DNA of 11,381 nucleotides, taken from contig CAMCTQ010000026.1 of assembly GCA_945878545.1 (NCBI GenBank), forward strand, positions 1-11,381, written 5' to 3'. Position 1 is the stretch's first letter; every line of letters starts with the position of its first letter. The DNA is from Rickettsia typhi. Lineage in GTDB: Bacteria; Pseudomonadota; Alphaproteobacteria; Rickettsiales; Rickettsiaceae. The notes under the pieces are model-generated. The model was not told the DNA's origin. It saw only the letters and a list, made by a program, of their open reading frames with translations, and did no database searches. This document shows positions 1 to 7,212 of the stretch, piece after piece. Made by a program: the position numbers and the translations under genes.

Positions 1-465
1 ATTGGTCCCCTCATCAATAAAGCTGCAGTAGATAGAATATTAACTCTGATAGATAACGCAAAAAGTAAAGGTGCAAAAGTTCTTTGTGGAGGTAAAGCTC
101 AAGGCAATTTTATGGAACCTACTATTATTGCTGATTGTAAAGATGAAATGACTCTATTTAATACGGAAATATTCGGACCAGTCATTGCATTTTATCAATT
201 TACTAATGAGGAAGAAGTAATAAATCGTGCTAATAATACTGAATATGGACTGCAAGGATATGTTTATTCTGCAAATTTGGATCTCGCTTCCCGTGTTTCA
301 TCTAAGCTCGATTTTGGTATGGTTTCAGTTAACGCTCCGCTCCCAGCCAATTGTAAAGCAACTTTTGCAGGACGTAAAGCTTCTGGATTTGGAATTGAAG
401 GTGGGGATGAAGGAATTTTTGAATATTTAAATTCAAAATATATTAATTTGGTCACGAACCACTGA
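1..465 (+). CDS. gabD: NAD(P)-dependent aldehyde dehydrogenase, probably succinate-semialdehyde dehydrogenase (C-terminal part, 5' truncated)
   Basis: The frame is open from base 1 (I-G-P-L-I-N...) to the TGA at 463-465, giving 154 residues of the C-terminal third of an ALDH-superfamily enzyme; the rest lies left of the window. Visible family marks are the GPLIN segment at the very start, EIFGPV (the conserved E-x-F-GP segment of the NAD-binding/catalytic core), a GLQGYVYS segment and the ASGFGIEGGDEGIFEYL tail. That tail resembles the K-x-SGxGREGS-x-GI-x-(D/E)YL end of GabD-type enzymes, which oxidise succinate semialdehyde to succinate. The catalytic Cys and Glu are outside the window, so substrate is inferred only from the C-terminal signature; another ALDH subfamily is possible. 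It converges with the peptidase gene on the other strand, with hairpins in between. Confidence 0.8.
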   Translation: MGPLINKAAVDRILTLIDNAKSKGAKVLCGGKAQGNFMEPTIIADCKDEMTLFNTEIFGPVIAFYQFTNEEEVINRANNTEYGLQGYVYSANLDLASRVSSKLDFGMVSVNAPLPANCKATFAGRKASGFGIEGGDEGIFEYLNSKYINLVTNH

Positions 466-497
466 AAGAGGCTCGTTCTTAACACCGGGCCTCTTTT
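465..497 (+). terminator. Hairpin terminator after the aldehyde dehydrogenase
   Basis: AAAGAGGC (465-472) pairs perfectly with GCCTCTTT (489-496) across a 16-base loop, and the right arm ends in TTTT. The stem overlaps the stop codon of the plus-strand gene. The T tract is short, so it may be a weak or bidirectional terminator for the two convergent genes. Confidence 0.6.
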
Positions 498-509
498 GCG
501 AATGAAAAG

Positions 510-541
510 GTAATTGATTTTATTATAAACGAGTCAATTAC
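510..541 (-). terminator. Hairpin at the 3' end of the S9 peptidase gene
   Basis: GTAATTGA (510-517) and TCAATTAC (534-541) form an 8-bp perfect inverted repeat with a 16-base AT-rich loop. The minus-strand stop codon of the peptidase (538-540) lies inside one arm. On the minus strand the stem is followed by CTTTTC, a poor U tract. Its role as terminator is inferred from position. Confidence 0.4.
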
Positions 542-2577
542 TCACTAACTTCTTTAGTCCAAGTTAAGTCCTTACCTTCTATTACTTCCATTGAAGAACC
601 AGGAAAGTTCCCATCATGATTGATATATCTTCCTTTTAGAATATTTGCTAAAAACATCTCAGCATTTGCATAAAATGACATTCTATTTTCAGGTCTTGCA
701 AGCCCGTGACCTTCATCTTTATATAACAAATAGACTACTGGTATTCCATGCTCTTTCATGGCCGATACTATTTGATCGGACTCAGGCTTCTTAACTCGTG
801 GATCATGAGCTCCCTGAACTATTAGCAAAGGCTTTTTAATGCTCTTTGCATAATTAAGAGGTGATCGCTCAAATAAAAACTTTCTACCATTTTCATCCTC
901 AGGTGATGCGCCAATAATTTTCTTTAAGTGTGCAAAAATAGGTTTCCAATAAGGCGGAATAGAATTCATGAATGTTTCCAAGTTTGATACTCCAACGATA
1001 TCTATTCCAGCTGCATATAGGTCTGGTGTCATTGTCATACCAACTAATGTTGCATAGCCCCCATAACTTCCTCCCATAATCACTACTTTATCTTTCTCTG
1101 TAATATTGTTATCTATAGCCCATTTTACTGAATCTTCTAGGTCATTTTGCATTTTCCTAGCCCACTCTCCATCTCCAGCATTAATAAAACTCTTTCCAAA
1201 ACCAGTAGATCCTCGATAATTAACACTAAGCACTGCATAACCCCTATTAGCAAGCCATTGGTGAGTAGAATTGTAGCCTTTTTCATCTCTGCTATTTGGT
1301 CCTCCATGAACATAAAGCACAAGTGGTATTGGGTTTTCAAGCCTTGCTCCTTTATCTAGCCATCTTGGTAAGGTTAAATAACTAACTAACTCTAGTCCAT
1401 CTCTAGAAGTTATTTTCACTGGATGCATTTTAGCAAAATTGTAGTCTTCTTGCTCCGAGTTAGAAACAAATAAAAACTTAGCTTCTCCAATAGCGCGATC
1501 ATATAGATAATATCTATATGGACCATCATCTTGCATGTAAACAACTATCCATTTGTCATCATTATCCGTGCGAGAAATTATTTCAATTTTGCCATCATGA
1601 ATCTTAGACAAATTATTAATATCTTCTTTTATTGATTCATCAAAAATTACCCATTCTTTTTCTAGGTAGTTGACAGCAACAGCCTGTACTTTTTTAGTAA
1701 TTGGGTCCACAAGACAAGAATCTATATCAGCTCTGGAATCTTCATAAATCATCTTCCTTTTTTGAGTTGATAAATCTACTTCAAAAAGAGCCGATTTATC
1801 CTTAGCACTACTATCAACAATGTAAAGAACCTCACCATTAGCAGTTATATGCAAAGGAGATGTAGTTAACATATCTTCTGTTTGTATTTTCTGGAATAAT
1901 TCCGGATCAGAAAGATTATCATTTCTAAAAAGATAAATTTCCCCTTCGCCGTTTGGTAGCATTTTATAGGCAAAACGCACTTTAAAATCATCATCAATTG
2001 TAAAACTAGAGTACTTTTCCTTGTTCTCAAAAATCAGTTCAGCCTTTCCCGTTTTGACATTAATTTTATAAATATCAAAATATTCTGGAACTATTTCGTT
2101 CATCTGCACTAAAATTTCATCAGAGAACTTATTGCTTATCTTAAGTATTCCAGCTTTAACGCCAGTTTGAGGTGTAAGAAGCTTATTTTCAAGCGTGGTT
2201 ATATCAATTGAATGAAGCCTAAAATTCTCATCTCCTTTATTGTCCATAGCAAAAATAATATTACTACTGTTTTTAGCCCAGGAATAACTTCTGATACCCC
2301 TTTCCCTATCATCAGTAATTGCCCTACCATCTGAAGGATTAGAAGATGGTGCAATAAAAATATTTAATACACCATCTAGCGGAGCAAGGTAGCTGATATA
2401 TTTGCCATCTGCACTCATTCGTACTGCGATTTTATCAGGATTACCAAAAAGCACTTCACGAGGTATTAAGATATCTTCTTTCATATTTTCTTCCTTATTG
2501 TTATCTTGAGCAAAAATTATAGGACTGTCTATCATAGCAACTATTATTAAGAATATTGCAGAAAATTTTTTTAACAT
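538..2577 (-). CDS. Secreted S9-family (prolyl oligopeptidase / acylaminoacyl-peptidase type) serine peptidase
   Basis: The 679-residue protein has a Lys-Lys N-terminus and a hydrophobic stretch (residues 5-23), with a plausible signal-peptidase site after I-F-A at residue 23, so export to the periplasm is likely. Residues about 40-390 are beta-propeller-like (repeated YISYLAP/SYSWAKNSSNIIFA-type strands), and 395-650 form an alpha/beta hydrolase. The S9 motifs are visible: HGGP at 424-427, NYRGSTGFG at 453-461 and the nucleophile in GGSYGGY (Ser504). Asp592 (HDPR) and His624 (DEGHG) complete the triad with normal spacing. Such enzymes cleave short peptides, often after proline or from acylated N-termini; the exact specificity cannot be read here. 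It lies 68 bp downstream of tmk and may be co-transcribed with it. Asp17 makes the signal peptide slightly unusual. I kept the first ATG because it alone includes the signal. Confidence 0.9.
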   Translation of the reverse strand: MLKKFSAIFLIIVAMIDSPIIFAQDNNKEENMKEDILIPREVLFGNPDKIAVRMSADGKYISYLAPLDGVLNIFIAPSSNPSDGRAITDDRERGIRSYSWAKNSSNIIFAMDNKGDENFRLHSIDITTLENKLLTPQTGVKAGILKISNKFSDEILVQMNEIVPEYFDIYKINVKTGKAELIFENKEKYSSFTIDDDFKVRFAYKMLPNGEGEIYLFRNDNLSDPELFQKIQTEDMLTTSPLHITANGEVLYIVDSSAKDKSALFEVDLSTQKRKMIYEDSRADIDSCLVDPITKKVQAVAVNYLEKEWVIFDESIKEDINNLSKIHDGKIEIISRTDNDDKWIVVYMQDDGPYRYYLYDRAIGEAKFLFVSNSEQEDYNFAKMHPVKITSRDGLELVSYLTLPRWLDKGARLENPIPLVLYVHGGPNSRDEKGYNSTHQWLANRGYAVLSVNYRGSTGFGKSFINAGDGEWARKMQNDLEDSVKWAIDNNITEKDKVVIMGGSYGGYATLVGMTMTPDLYAAGIDIVGVSNLETFMNSIPPYWKPIFAHLKKIIGASPEDENGRKFLFERSPLNYAKSIKKPLLIVQGAHDPRVKKPESDQIVSAMKEHGIPVVYLLYKDEGHGLARPENRMSFYANAEMFLANILKGRYINHDGNFPGSSMEVIEGKDLTWTKEVSE

Positions 2578-2645
2578 AATATACTGGTTCTTTATAGTTT
2601 AATATTGGGCTTTAAGGCTAATTTTCTTGTTCTTCCTACAGATTA

Positions 2646-3275
2646 CTACAAATAACCTAGTATCTCCTGATGAATTTCATCTATTCCTTTATTCTTGCAA
2701 CTTATCGATTTTATCCGACCAGGATACATAGTTACAATTGTTTTAAATCTTTTATAAACTATTTGATGAAAACTCATATTTTTATTTTCAAATTTATTTA
2801 CGTCTCCAGTCTTGATGCTTCTTTCTATCCCATACTCTGGTTGTAAATCCATAAAAAATGTAACATCTGGCATAATGGTTTGGTTGGTATCATCATTTGC
2901 TCTCATCAATTTGTTATGGAGCTCAAAAATATATTCTATTGTAAGGCGATCATCTGTTTGGTAACAAGCAGTAGAGTCAACAAATCTATCGCAAATGACA
3001 ATATAACCATCTCGCAAAGCTGGAAGTATTAACTTATTAATATGTTCGTATCTAGCAGCCATAACTAGCATAAGTTCGGAAACATTATATAAATGGCGAT
3101 GAATCAATAGCTGACGGATCTCTTCGGCTTCTTTGGTACCACCTATTTCACGGGTATGAATAGTACGAATGCCTTGTGAAAGCAAATATTCATAGAGTTT
3201 CTTGCTTTGTGTAGATTTGCCACTACCCTCTCCTCCTTCGAAAGTAATAAATTTAGGAGTATCAAAATTTTTCAT
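2646..3275 (-). CDS. tmk: Thymidylate kinase
   Basis: This cytoplasmic enzyme phosphorylates dTMP to dTDP with ATP, an essential step to dTTP. The protein has 209 residues, the normal length. The P-loop GGEGSGKST is at residues 14-22, the DR(F/Y) motif at 96-98 continues into the substrate segment VDSTACYQ (99-106), and a basic LID-like stretch lies around 151-166. The usual TREPGGT segment reads TREIGGT (41-47), with Ile in place of the conserved Pro; the codon is clearly ATA. The start overlaps the end of the ZapE-like gene by 14 bp, so translational coupling is likely; no strong Shine-Dalgarno is visible. Confidence 0.93.
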   Translation of the reverse strand: MKNFDTPKFITFEGGEGSGKSTQSKKLYEYLLSQGIRTIHTREIGGTKEAEEIRQLLIHRHLYNVSELMLVMAARYEHINKLILPALRDGYIVICDRFVDSTACYQTDDRLTIEYIFELHNKLMRANDDTNQTIMPDVTFFMDLQPEYGIERSIKTGDVNKFENKNMSFHQIVYKRFKTIVTMYPGRIKSISCKNKGIDEIHQEILGYL

Positions 3276-4314
3276 TACTACTATTCATCTCGCTTAATCT
3301 AGAAATCGTTCTTTGGAATTCTGCAATTCTTTTACCAGAAGTGTATAATAACGAGGGTTTTGTTTCTAATAAAGCAAATAATACTATCTTATAAAAATAA
3401 GCATTATCTATAAAGTTAATAACCCTAGTCACAATATCTGTTTCATCTTCAGATATTTGCCGCACCCCTTCAAGAACTATTATCCCAAACCTCTGACAAA
3501 GATTTACATAATCTGCATAACCAAAATCTTGGATAAATAATTCATCGAAATTAGTAAATAAGATATTCTGGTGAGTTTGGGAAAAAACCACTTGCCTACC
3601 AAAAACCTCAAATTTTCCTGGATGCAACTCTTGCGTGGAACATAAATTATTTTTAATATTATTGAAAGCGATCTTATTTTCATCATTAATAGGAAATAGT
3701 ATTTTATTTTTTGTGCCAGCTACCTTTTCTAGGCGGTAATCTTTCTCGCTATCTAGATCTAAAACCATAAAATCCTTTTTTACACTTTCGATAAACGGCA
3801 AGAACAATTCCCTCTGCAAGCCATCTTTGTATAAATTATCTGGCATTGTATTAGTAGTCAGAAAAATAAAAACTCCATTCAGAGATAAAAATGAGAATAA
3901 TCTCATTACAAGCATTGCATCCGTAATATCTTTAATCTCAAATTCATCTACACATAAAACATCTACTCTTCCTGCAATTTCATCAGCAAGATTTTGCACA
4001 ACTTCATTAGCTCCGTTATTCAATTGGAATTTATGTATTTTCTGATGCAATTCTTGCATGAAATTTTGAAAATGAATGACCTCCTTTTTAACTAAAAGCA
4101 TGCCAAAAAACATTTCCATAAGCATTGTTTTTCCACGACCAACATTACCGTAAAGATATACACCTTTAGCATTAGTTTTGCGCATAAACTTAGCTGTTAT
4201 ATTTTTGACAAAAGATTTTGTATTTAAGGAATTAGCTAAATTTTGAAATAGTTCGAACAAGAAGAATTGTCTTTTATCAAGTGTTATGCTTGAAAATTTT
4301 GCACTAGAGCTCAT
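3262..4314 (-). CDS. zapE: ZapE/AFG1-like AAA+ family ATPase
   Basis: Family members are inner-membrane-associated P-loop ATPases: ZapE acts at the division ring in gammaproteobacteria, and AFG1/LACE1 handles misfolded respiratory subunits in mitochondria. Counting from the first possible start (TTG, 4324-4326), the Walker A GNVGRGKT is at 60-67, Walker B VDVLCVDEFE at 121-130, a sensor TTNT at 157-160, and LQRELFLPFI with a candidate Arg finger at 172. The family C-terminal signature EFQRTISRLSEM is near 336-347. Length (about 350 aa) is normal. I placed the start at the ATG at 4312-4314, four codons inside the TTG, since neither has a good ribosome binding site and ATG is the commoner start. 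It follows the HemY-like gene closely and overlaps tmk by 14 bp. Confidence 0.9.
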   Translation of the reverse strand: MSSSAKFSSITLDKRQFFLFELFQNLANSLNTKSFVKNITAKFMRKTNAKGVYLYGNVGRGKTMLMEMFFGMLLVKKEVIHFQNFMQELHQKIHKFQLNNGANEVVQNLADEIAGRVDVLCVDEFEIKDITDAMLVMRLFSFLSLNGVFIFLTTNTMPDNLYKDGLQRELFLPFIESVKKDFMVLDLDSEKDYRLEKVAGTKNKILFPINDENKIAFNNIKNNLCSTQELHPGKFEVFGRQVVFSQTHQNILFTNFDELFIQDFGYADYVNLCQRFGIIVLEGVRQISEDETDIVTRVINFIDNAYFYKIVLFALLETKPSLLYTSGKRIAEFQRTISRLSEMNSSNEKF

Positions 4315-4346
4315 ACCATTGTCCAATTTAAAAGGGGAAATGGTAT
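4313..4346. repeat. Inverted repeat spanning the hemY-like / zapE junction
   Basis: ATACCATT (4313-4320) and AATGGTAT (4339-4346) form an 8-bp perfect inverted repeat across the short intergenic gap. It touches the HemY-like stop codon on one side and the chosen ZapE ATG on the other. In mRNA it could fold over the ZapE start. There is no T tract, so termination is unlikely. Confidence 0.35.
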
Positions 4347-5422
4347 CATTTCAGCTTTTCAGGGTCATAATTAATAAGCTTTGGCTCTCTTATATCAGCA
4401 ATTTTATCATATAGCCCTAAATATGCAGCAATAGCTAGAAACAAAGCATTATGCTCTGATGGTTTAACAAGACCTGCTAAAGTACCATAAACTGCATTTA
4501 CAGAGCTTCTAGAACATTTTATATACATAAGAGCAATTTCAAAACATGGATAACTCACAAAAGCTGATCTAAGTATCTTCAACATTGATGCAGAATTATT
4601 CATATTTACACTTAACTCGGTAAATAAATTTAGCGCTTCTAAATAATCTGGTTTTAATTCTAAAGACGATTCCAAAAATTTTATTGCTTCATTATCATTT
4701 CCTTTAGCGAGAGATGCTTTGGCCGCCAAATAATAATAACTTGATATTTCTTCTGAGTAATGTGCTAACAGCTTCATATCAGCTCTTTGTAATTTAGAAA
4801 CAACAAATATCATTTTTTCCCAAGAAGCAGTTTTTGCATAGATCCGAATTAGCATGATCATCAACTGAATATCAGTATCATTTTCATTAAAAGCTTTGCT
4901 AGCATATTCTTCTGATTCCGTATAATAACCACTATCAAAGAAAATTTGTGCTAACTTCTTTGCTGCATATATACTATAATTTTTCTTATCAACTAAACTA
5001 CGAAACCTTTGAATTTGCATATCAAAACTACTTTCTGACTCAGCTAAAATCAGGCTTGCAAGATCTTTGTTATTTTCGTCAAAGTCGGGCACTAGTTTAT
5101 TTGTTAACTCTAATGATTTTTGTCTGTTACCCATAAGAAATTCAGAGATTACTCTTAATAAACGATCATTAACTCTCTTTAATTTTCTCTTGTGCCAGCT
5201 GCGACTTATAATAAATGGTAAATCAAATACCAAAAATACGGTTTTCAACACTATCATTAATATTAGCTGGATAATAAGGAACATTGCAGAAAAAGTAAAA
5301 ACTGTCGTTTCAATTTGATAATCCAAAACTGATATGTTAACAGCTGAATCAAAATCATTAATGGTATTAAATCCCAAATAGAGTAGAAAGAAAACTGCAC
5401 ATAAAATTAGAAATCTAATCAT
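4346..5422 (-). CDS. hemY: HemY-like inner-membrane TPR protein
   Basis: The N-terminus has two hydrophobic segments (about 6-25 and 46-70, counted from the upstream TTG) separated by a short loop, then a basic stretch (HKRKLKR). This is the layout of the HemY N-terminal domain. The rest is helical with TPR-like repeats, for example AAKASLAKGNDNEAIKFLES and the ALNLFTELSV region. This HemY (not the Gram-positive coproporphyrinogen oxidase of the same name) accompanies heme biosynthesis genes, but its biochemical role is not established. An upstream TTG (5432-5434) is in frame; I prefer the ATG at 5420-5422, which has a GAG seven bases upstream. It follows the Mic60-position gene by about 65 bp and precedes zapE. 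Identity rests on domain layout and neighbours, since TPR sequence diverges fast. Confidence 0.75.
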   Translation of the reverse strand: MIRFLILCAVFFLLYLGFNTINDFDSAVNISVLDYQIETTVFTFSAMFLIIQLILMIVLKTVFLVFDLPFIISRSWHKRKLKRVNDRLLRVISEFLMGNRQKSLELTNKLVPDFDENNKDLASLILAESESSFDMQIQRFRSLVDKKNYSIYAAKKLAQIFFDSGYYTESEEYASKAFNENDTDIQLMIMLIRIYAKTASWEKMIFVVSKLQRADMKLLAHYSEEISSYYYLAAKASLAKGNDNEAIKFLESSLELKPDYLEALNLFTELSVNMNNSASMLKILRSAFVSYPCFEIALMYIKCSRSSVNAVYGTLAGLVKPSEHNALFLAIAAYLGLYDKIADIREPKLINYDPEKLK

Positions 5423-5487
5423 ATTTTTACTCAAATAAGTTATATCCTAAAGGCAAATAAATAACCTTAAGACTAAGTGTAACAAGA

Positions 5488-6297
5488 CTATTCCAGAAAC
5501 TCTGCTTGCAAATCCAGAGAAAATGCATACTCTACAAACAGATCAATCTTATTTTCAATTTTTACTTTTAATTTCTCCATCTCTTTGTAGGAATCAGTTT
5601 TTTCCCTAATTTTTAAAAATTTATTAAAAATATTTGTATCAAACAATGGAATTTGTTTATAAGACGCATCGTTCCCAAGTAGCATATCATTGTAGCTCTT
5701 ACACATCTCAATTATTTCTTCAAATTCTTTTGGCAATTGGATTTGTGTTATAATATCTAAATTCTCAGAATACGGTTGATTCTTAGAAAATTTGTATAAA
5801 AATTCACTAACATTTTCAAGATAAATTCGATAATCATTAAGATTATTGATTAGATTCACACTAGAGACTACTTGAATATTATCACTTGTATTATCACTTG
5901 TTGTTTCTTTAACCTCTTGATCGTAAGGGTTTAAATCCCCATCGTCGCTAGCTAAGTCTAAATCTTCTTCATCTGGAGCGAATCTTAATAATTGTTCTAC
6001 GTTTTTAGGAAAACACCCATTAACTTCATCTGTATTATTATCAGCAGAAGCTGATTCTTGTTTTATCAAATCATTATTTTCTGCATTGTTATCCTTATGA
6101 TGAGAAAATGGATCTAAACGATTAATCGTACCAAGCCACGCTCCTTTATAAGCAATAACGAAATATATTACTAAGCCAAAAGCCACCGTAAAACCTAAAA
6201 TGACTCTTCTAAGACTGTTTTTTTGTCCACGAGCATTAGTCGCGACCCGAGTCGGGCGTTTCTTGTCTTGTTCTTTAGTCTTGTCTACTGCTGTCAT
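5488..6297 (-). CDS. Single-TM protein at the alphaproteobacterial Mic60/mitofilin position (possible short Mic60-like protein)
   Basis: The 269-residue protein has a basic cytoplasmic N-terminus (residues 1-31), one membrane helix (about 33-50), a long acidic low-complexity linker (about 65-140, rich in D, E, N and S) and a helical C-terminal part (145-269). This is the overall topology of Mic60/mitofilin, the crista-shaping protein whose alphaproteobacterial homologue sits between hemD and hemY. I do not see a long coiled coil or a clear mitofilin C-terminal signature, and it is shorter than typical alpha-Mic60. The call therefore rests on position plus topology. The start overlaps hemD by 23 bp and has an AGAGG Shine-Dalgarno (6301-6305), although the spacing is short. 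A fast-evolving lineage-specific membrane protein is the main alternative. Confidence 0.55.
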   Translation of the reverse strand: MTAVDKTKEQDKKRPTRVATNARGQKNSLRRVILGFTVAFGLVIYFVIAYKGAWLGTINRLDPFSHHKDNNAENNDLIKQESASADNNTDEVNGCFPKNVEQLLRFAPDEEDLDLASDDGDLNPYDQEVKETTSDNTSDNIQVVSSVNLINNLNDYRIYLENVSEFLYKFSKNQPYSENLDIITQIQLPKEFEEIIEMCKSYNDMLLGNDASYKQIPLFDTNIFNKFLKIREKTDSYKEMEKLKVKIENKIDLFVEYAFSLDLQAEFLE

Positions 6298-6955
6298 AAT
6301 CCTCTAATTTTTTTAGGATTTGGGCTGCATAAGTGCAGGTTACAATTTGCTTAAAATAGTCCCTCACTACTTTTTCTACTTTAGAGCTTATAGCAATAAT
6401 TACTGAATTTTCTATATATTTCAATAAATCATTTTCTACTATTAATTTTATTAGGGTTTTTGCACAATTTTCTGAATACAATAAAATATAATCTAAGCCA
6501 TTTTTTAATATTTGAATCTCAATATTTGATAGATAATCTTTATAATTAATCTTATAAACAACTGTTTTCTTAATTGCTAGCGGCATATCTACACTAACAA
6601 TATTACTTGAAAGATAGATCATATGGTCGTAAATATTGTTAGGTAAATGATCTCTTAATTCACTTGCAGAATAAGCTATATATTTGATATTATAATTTTT
6701 TTGTCTTAAGATCTCCGCGCTTGCAGAACCAACTACCCAAGCATTTTTTGCTCCATCGTCCATAGGAAGCAACTTTGCAGCTCTTTTACTTGTAATTATT
6801 ATATCAGTAAAATCTTCTAGAATTGTGATATTTAATGGTAAATTAACATGTTCAATTAAACTCATCTCCAGACAAGCATAACCTTTTGGCACAAGAATCT
6901 GCCTTAAATATTTGTTATCTTCTTTAGACCTTGTAAGTAGTACTTTTTTTACCAT
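6275..6955 (-). CDS. hemD: Uroporphyrinogen-III synthase
   Basis: HemD cyclises hydroxymethylbilane with inversion of ring D to give uroporphyrinogen III, in the cytoplasm, on the way to heme. The family is poorly conserved; what can be seen in these 226 residues fits it. There is an N-terminal V-L-L-T-R (5-9), DIIITSKRAA (51-60, the usual fTS-x-x-A segment), WVVGSASAEIL (73-83, the VG-x-x-T/S segment after domain 1), LLYSENCAKTL (158-168) and VIIAISSKV (185-193). Length is slightly short but normal for the family. It overlaps the next gene by 23 bp. hemC, often just upstream in alphaproteobacteria, is absent here. No Shine-Dalgarno is evident; a candidate promoter lies 33 bp upstream. Confidence 0.8.
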   Translation of the reverse strand: MVKKVLLTRSKEDNKYLRQILVPKGYACLEMSLIEHVNLPLNITILEDFTDIIITSKRAAKLLPMDDGAKNAWVVGSASAEILRQKNYNIKYIAYSASELRDHLPNNIYDHMIYLSSNIVSVDMPLAIKKTVVYKINYKDYLSNIEIQILKNGLDYILLYSENCAKTLIKLIVENDLLKYIENSVIIAISSKVEKVVRDYFKQIVTCTYAAQILKKLEDYDSSRQD

Positions 6956-6987
6956 AGTTAAAACTAATATACAGCTTCATTGATTAA

Positions 6988-7017
6988 ATTATAATACGCT
7001 TACGAAGCTTATCATAA
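6988..7017 (-). promoter_or_regulatory. Candidate sigma70-type promoter for the hemD gene series
   Basis: On the minus strand a perfect TATAAT (6988-6993) lies 33 bp upstream of the hemD ATG. A weak -35-like TTATGA (7012-7017) is 18 bp further upstream. The sequence is very AT-rich, so a chance TATAAT is possible; position just before the first gene of the series supports it. Confidence 0.4.
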
Positions 7018-7046
7018 CATTACTTAAGAAGCTTACACTTCTAAAA

Positions 7047-7082
7047 AGATAATATAACAGATAATATAACATATATGTTATA
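7047..7082. repeat. 12-bp tandem repeat running into an 18-bp palindrome (possible operator)
   Basis: AGATAATATAAC occurs twice in tandem (7047-7058, 7059-7070). The second copy runs into TATAACATATATGTTATA (7065-7082), a perfect 18-bp palindrome. As a result TATAAC/GTTATA half-sites start at 7053, 7065 and 7077, exactly 12 bp apart. They lie about 55-90 bp upstream of the candidate hemD -10 box. A dimeric regulator site is an inference; no known operator consensus is recognised. Confidence 0.5.
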
Positions 7083-7185
7083 CGTATAAAAATGCTTGTT
7101 ACGTTGTAGAAACTATTTTGTTAGGTCTTTTTTCTAGTCGACACTGCTTTCTTTGCTTAAGAAATATACCATCAAGAAATAATTT

Positions 7186-7207
7186 CTCGGCAATTAAAAT
7201 TGCCGAG
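7186..7207 (-). terminator. Hairpin terminator after the GNAT-like gene
   Basis: CTCGGCAATT and AATTGCCGAG (7186-7195 and 7198-7207) form a near-continuous palindrome only 5 bp beyond the GNAT-like stop codon. On the minus strand the stem is followed by an AT-rich AAATTATTTC run instead of a clean U tract. It separates this gene from the hem series. Confidence 0.65.
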
Positions 7208-7212
7208 TATAA

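Noticed and set aside
264..485. Minus-strand open frame antisense to the aldehyde dehydrogenase end
   Set aside because: The conserved ALDH C-terminus on the plus strand explains the region; the frame also runs through the terminator hairpin.
4324..4326. TTG as the start of the ZapE-like gene (and likewise TTG at 5432-5434 for the HemY-like gene)
   Set aside because: Each has an ATG four codons downstream. For the HemY-like gene that ATG also has a GAG at good spacing; no conserved residues are lost.
6241..6258. GC-rich near-palindrome CCCGAGTCGGG in an AT-rich region
   Set aside because: It lies within the coding sequence of the Mic60-position protein (residues RPTRV...), where Arg/Pro/Thr codons explain the local GC content; the one-base loop is not a stable hairpin.
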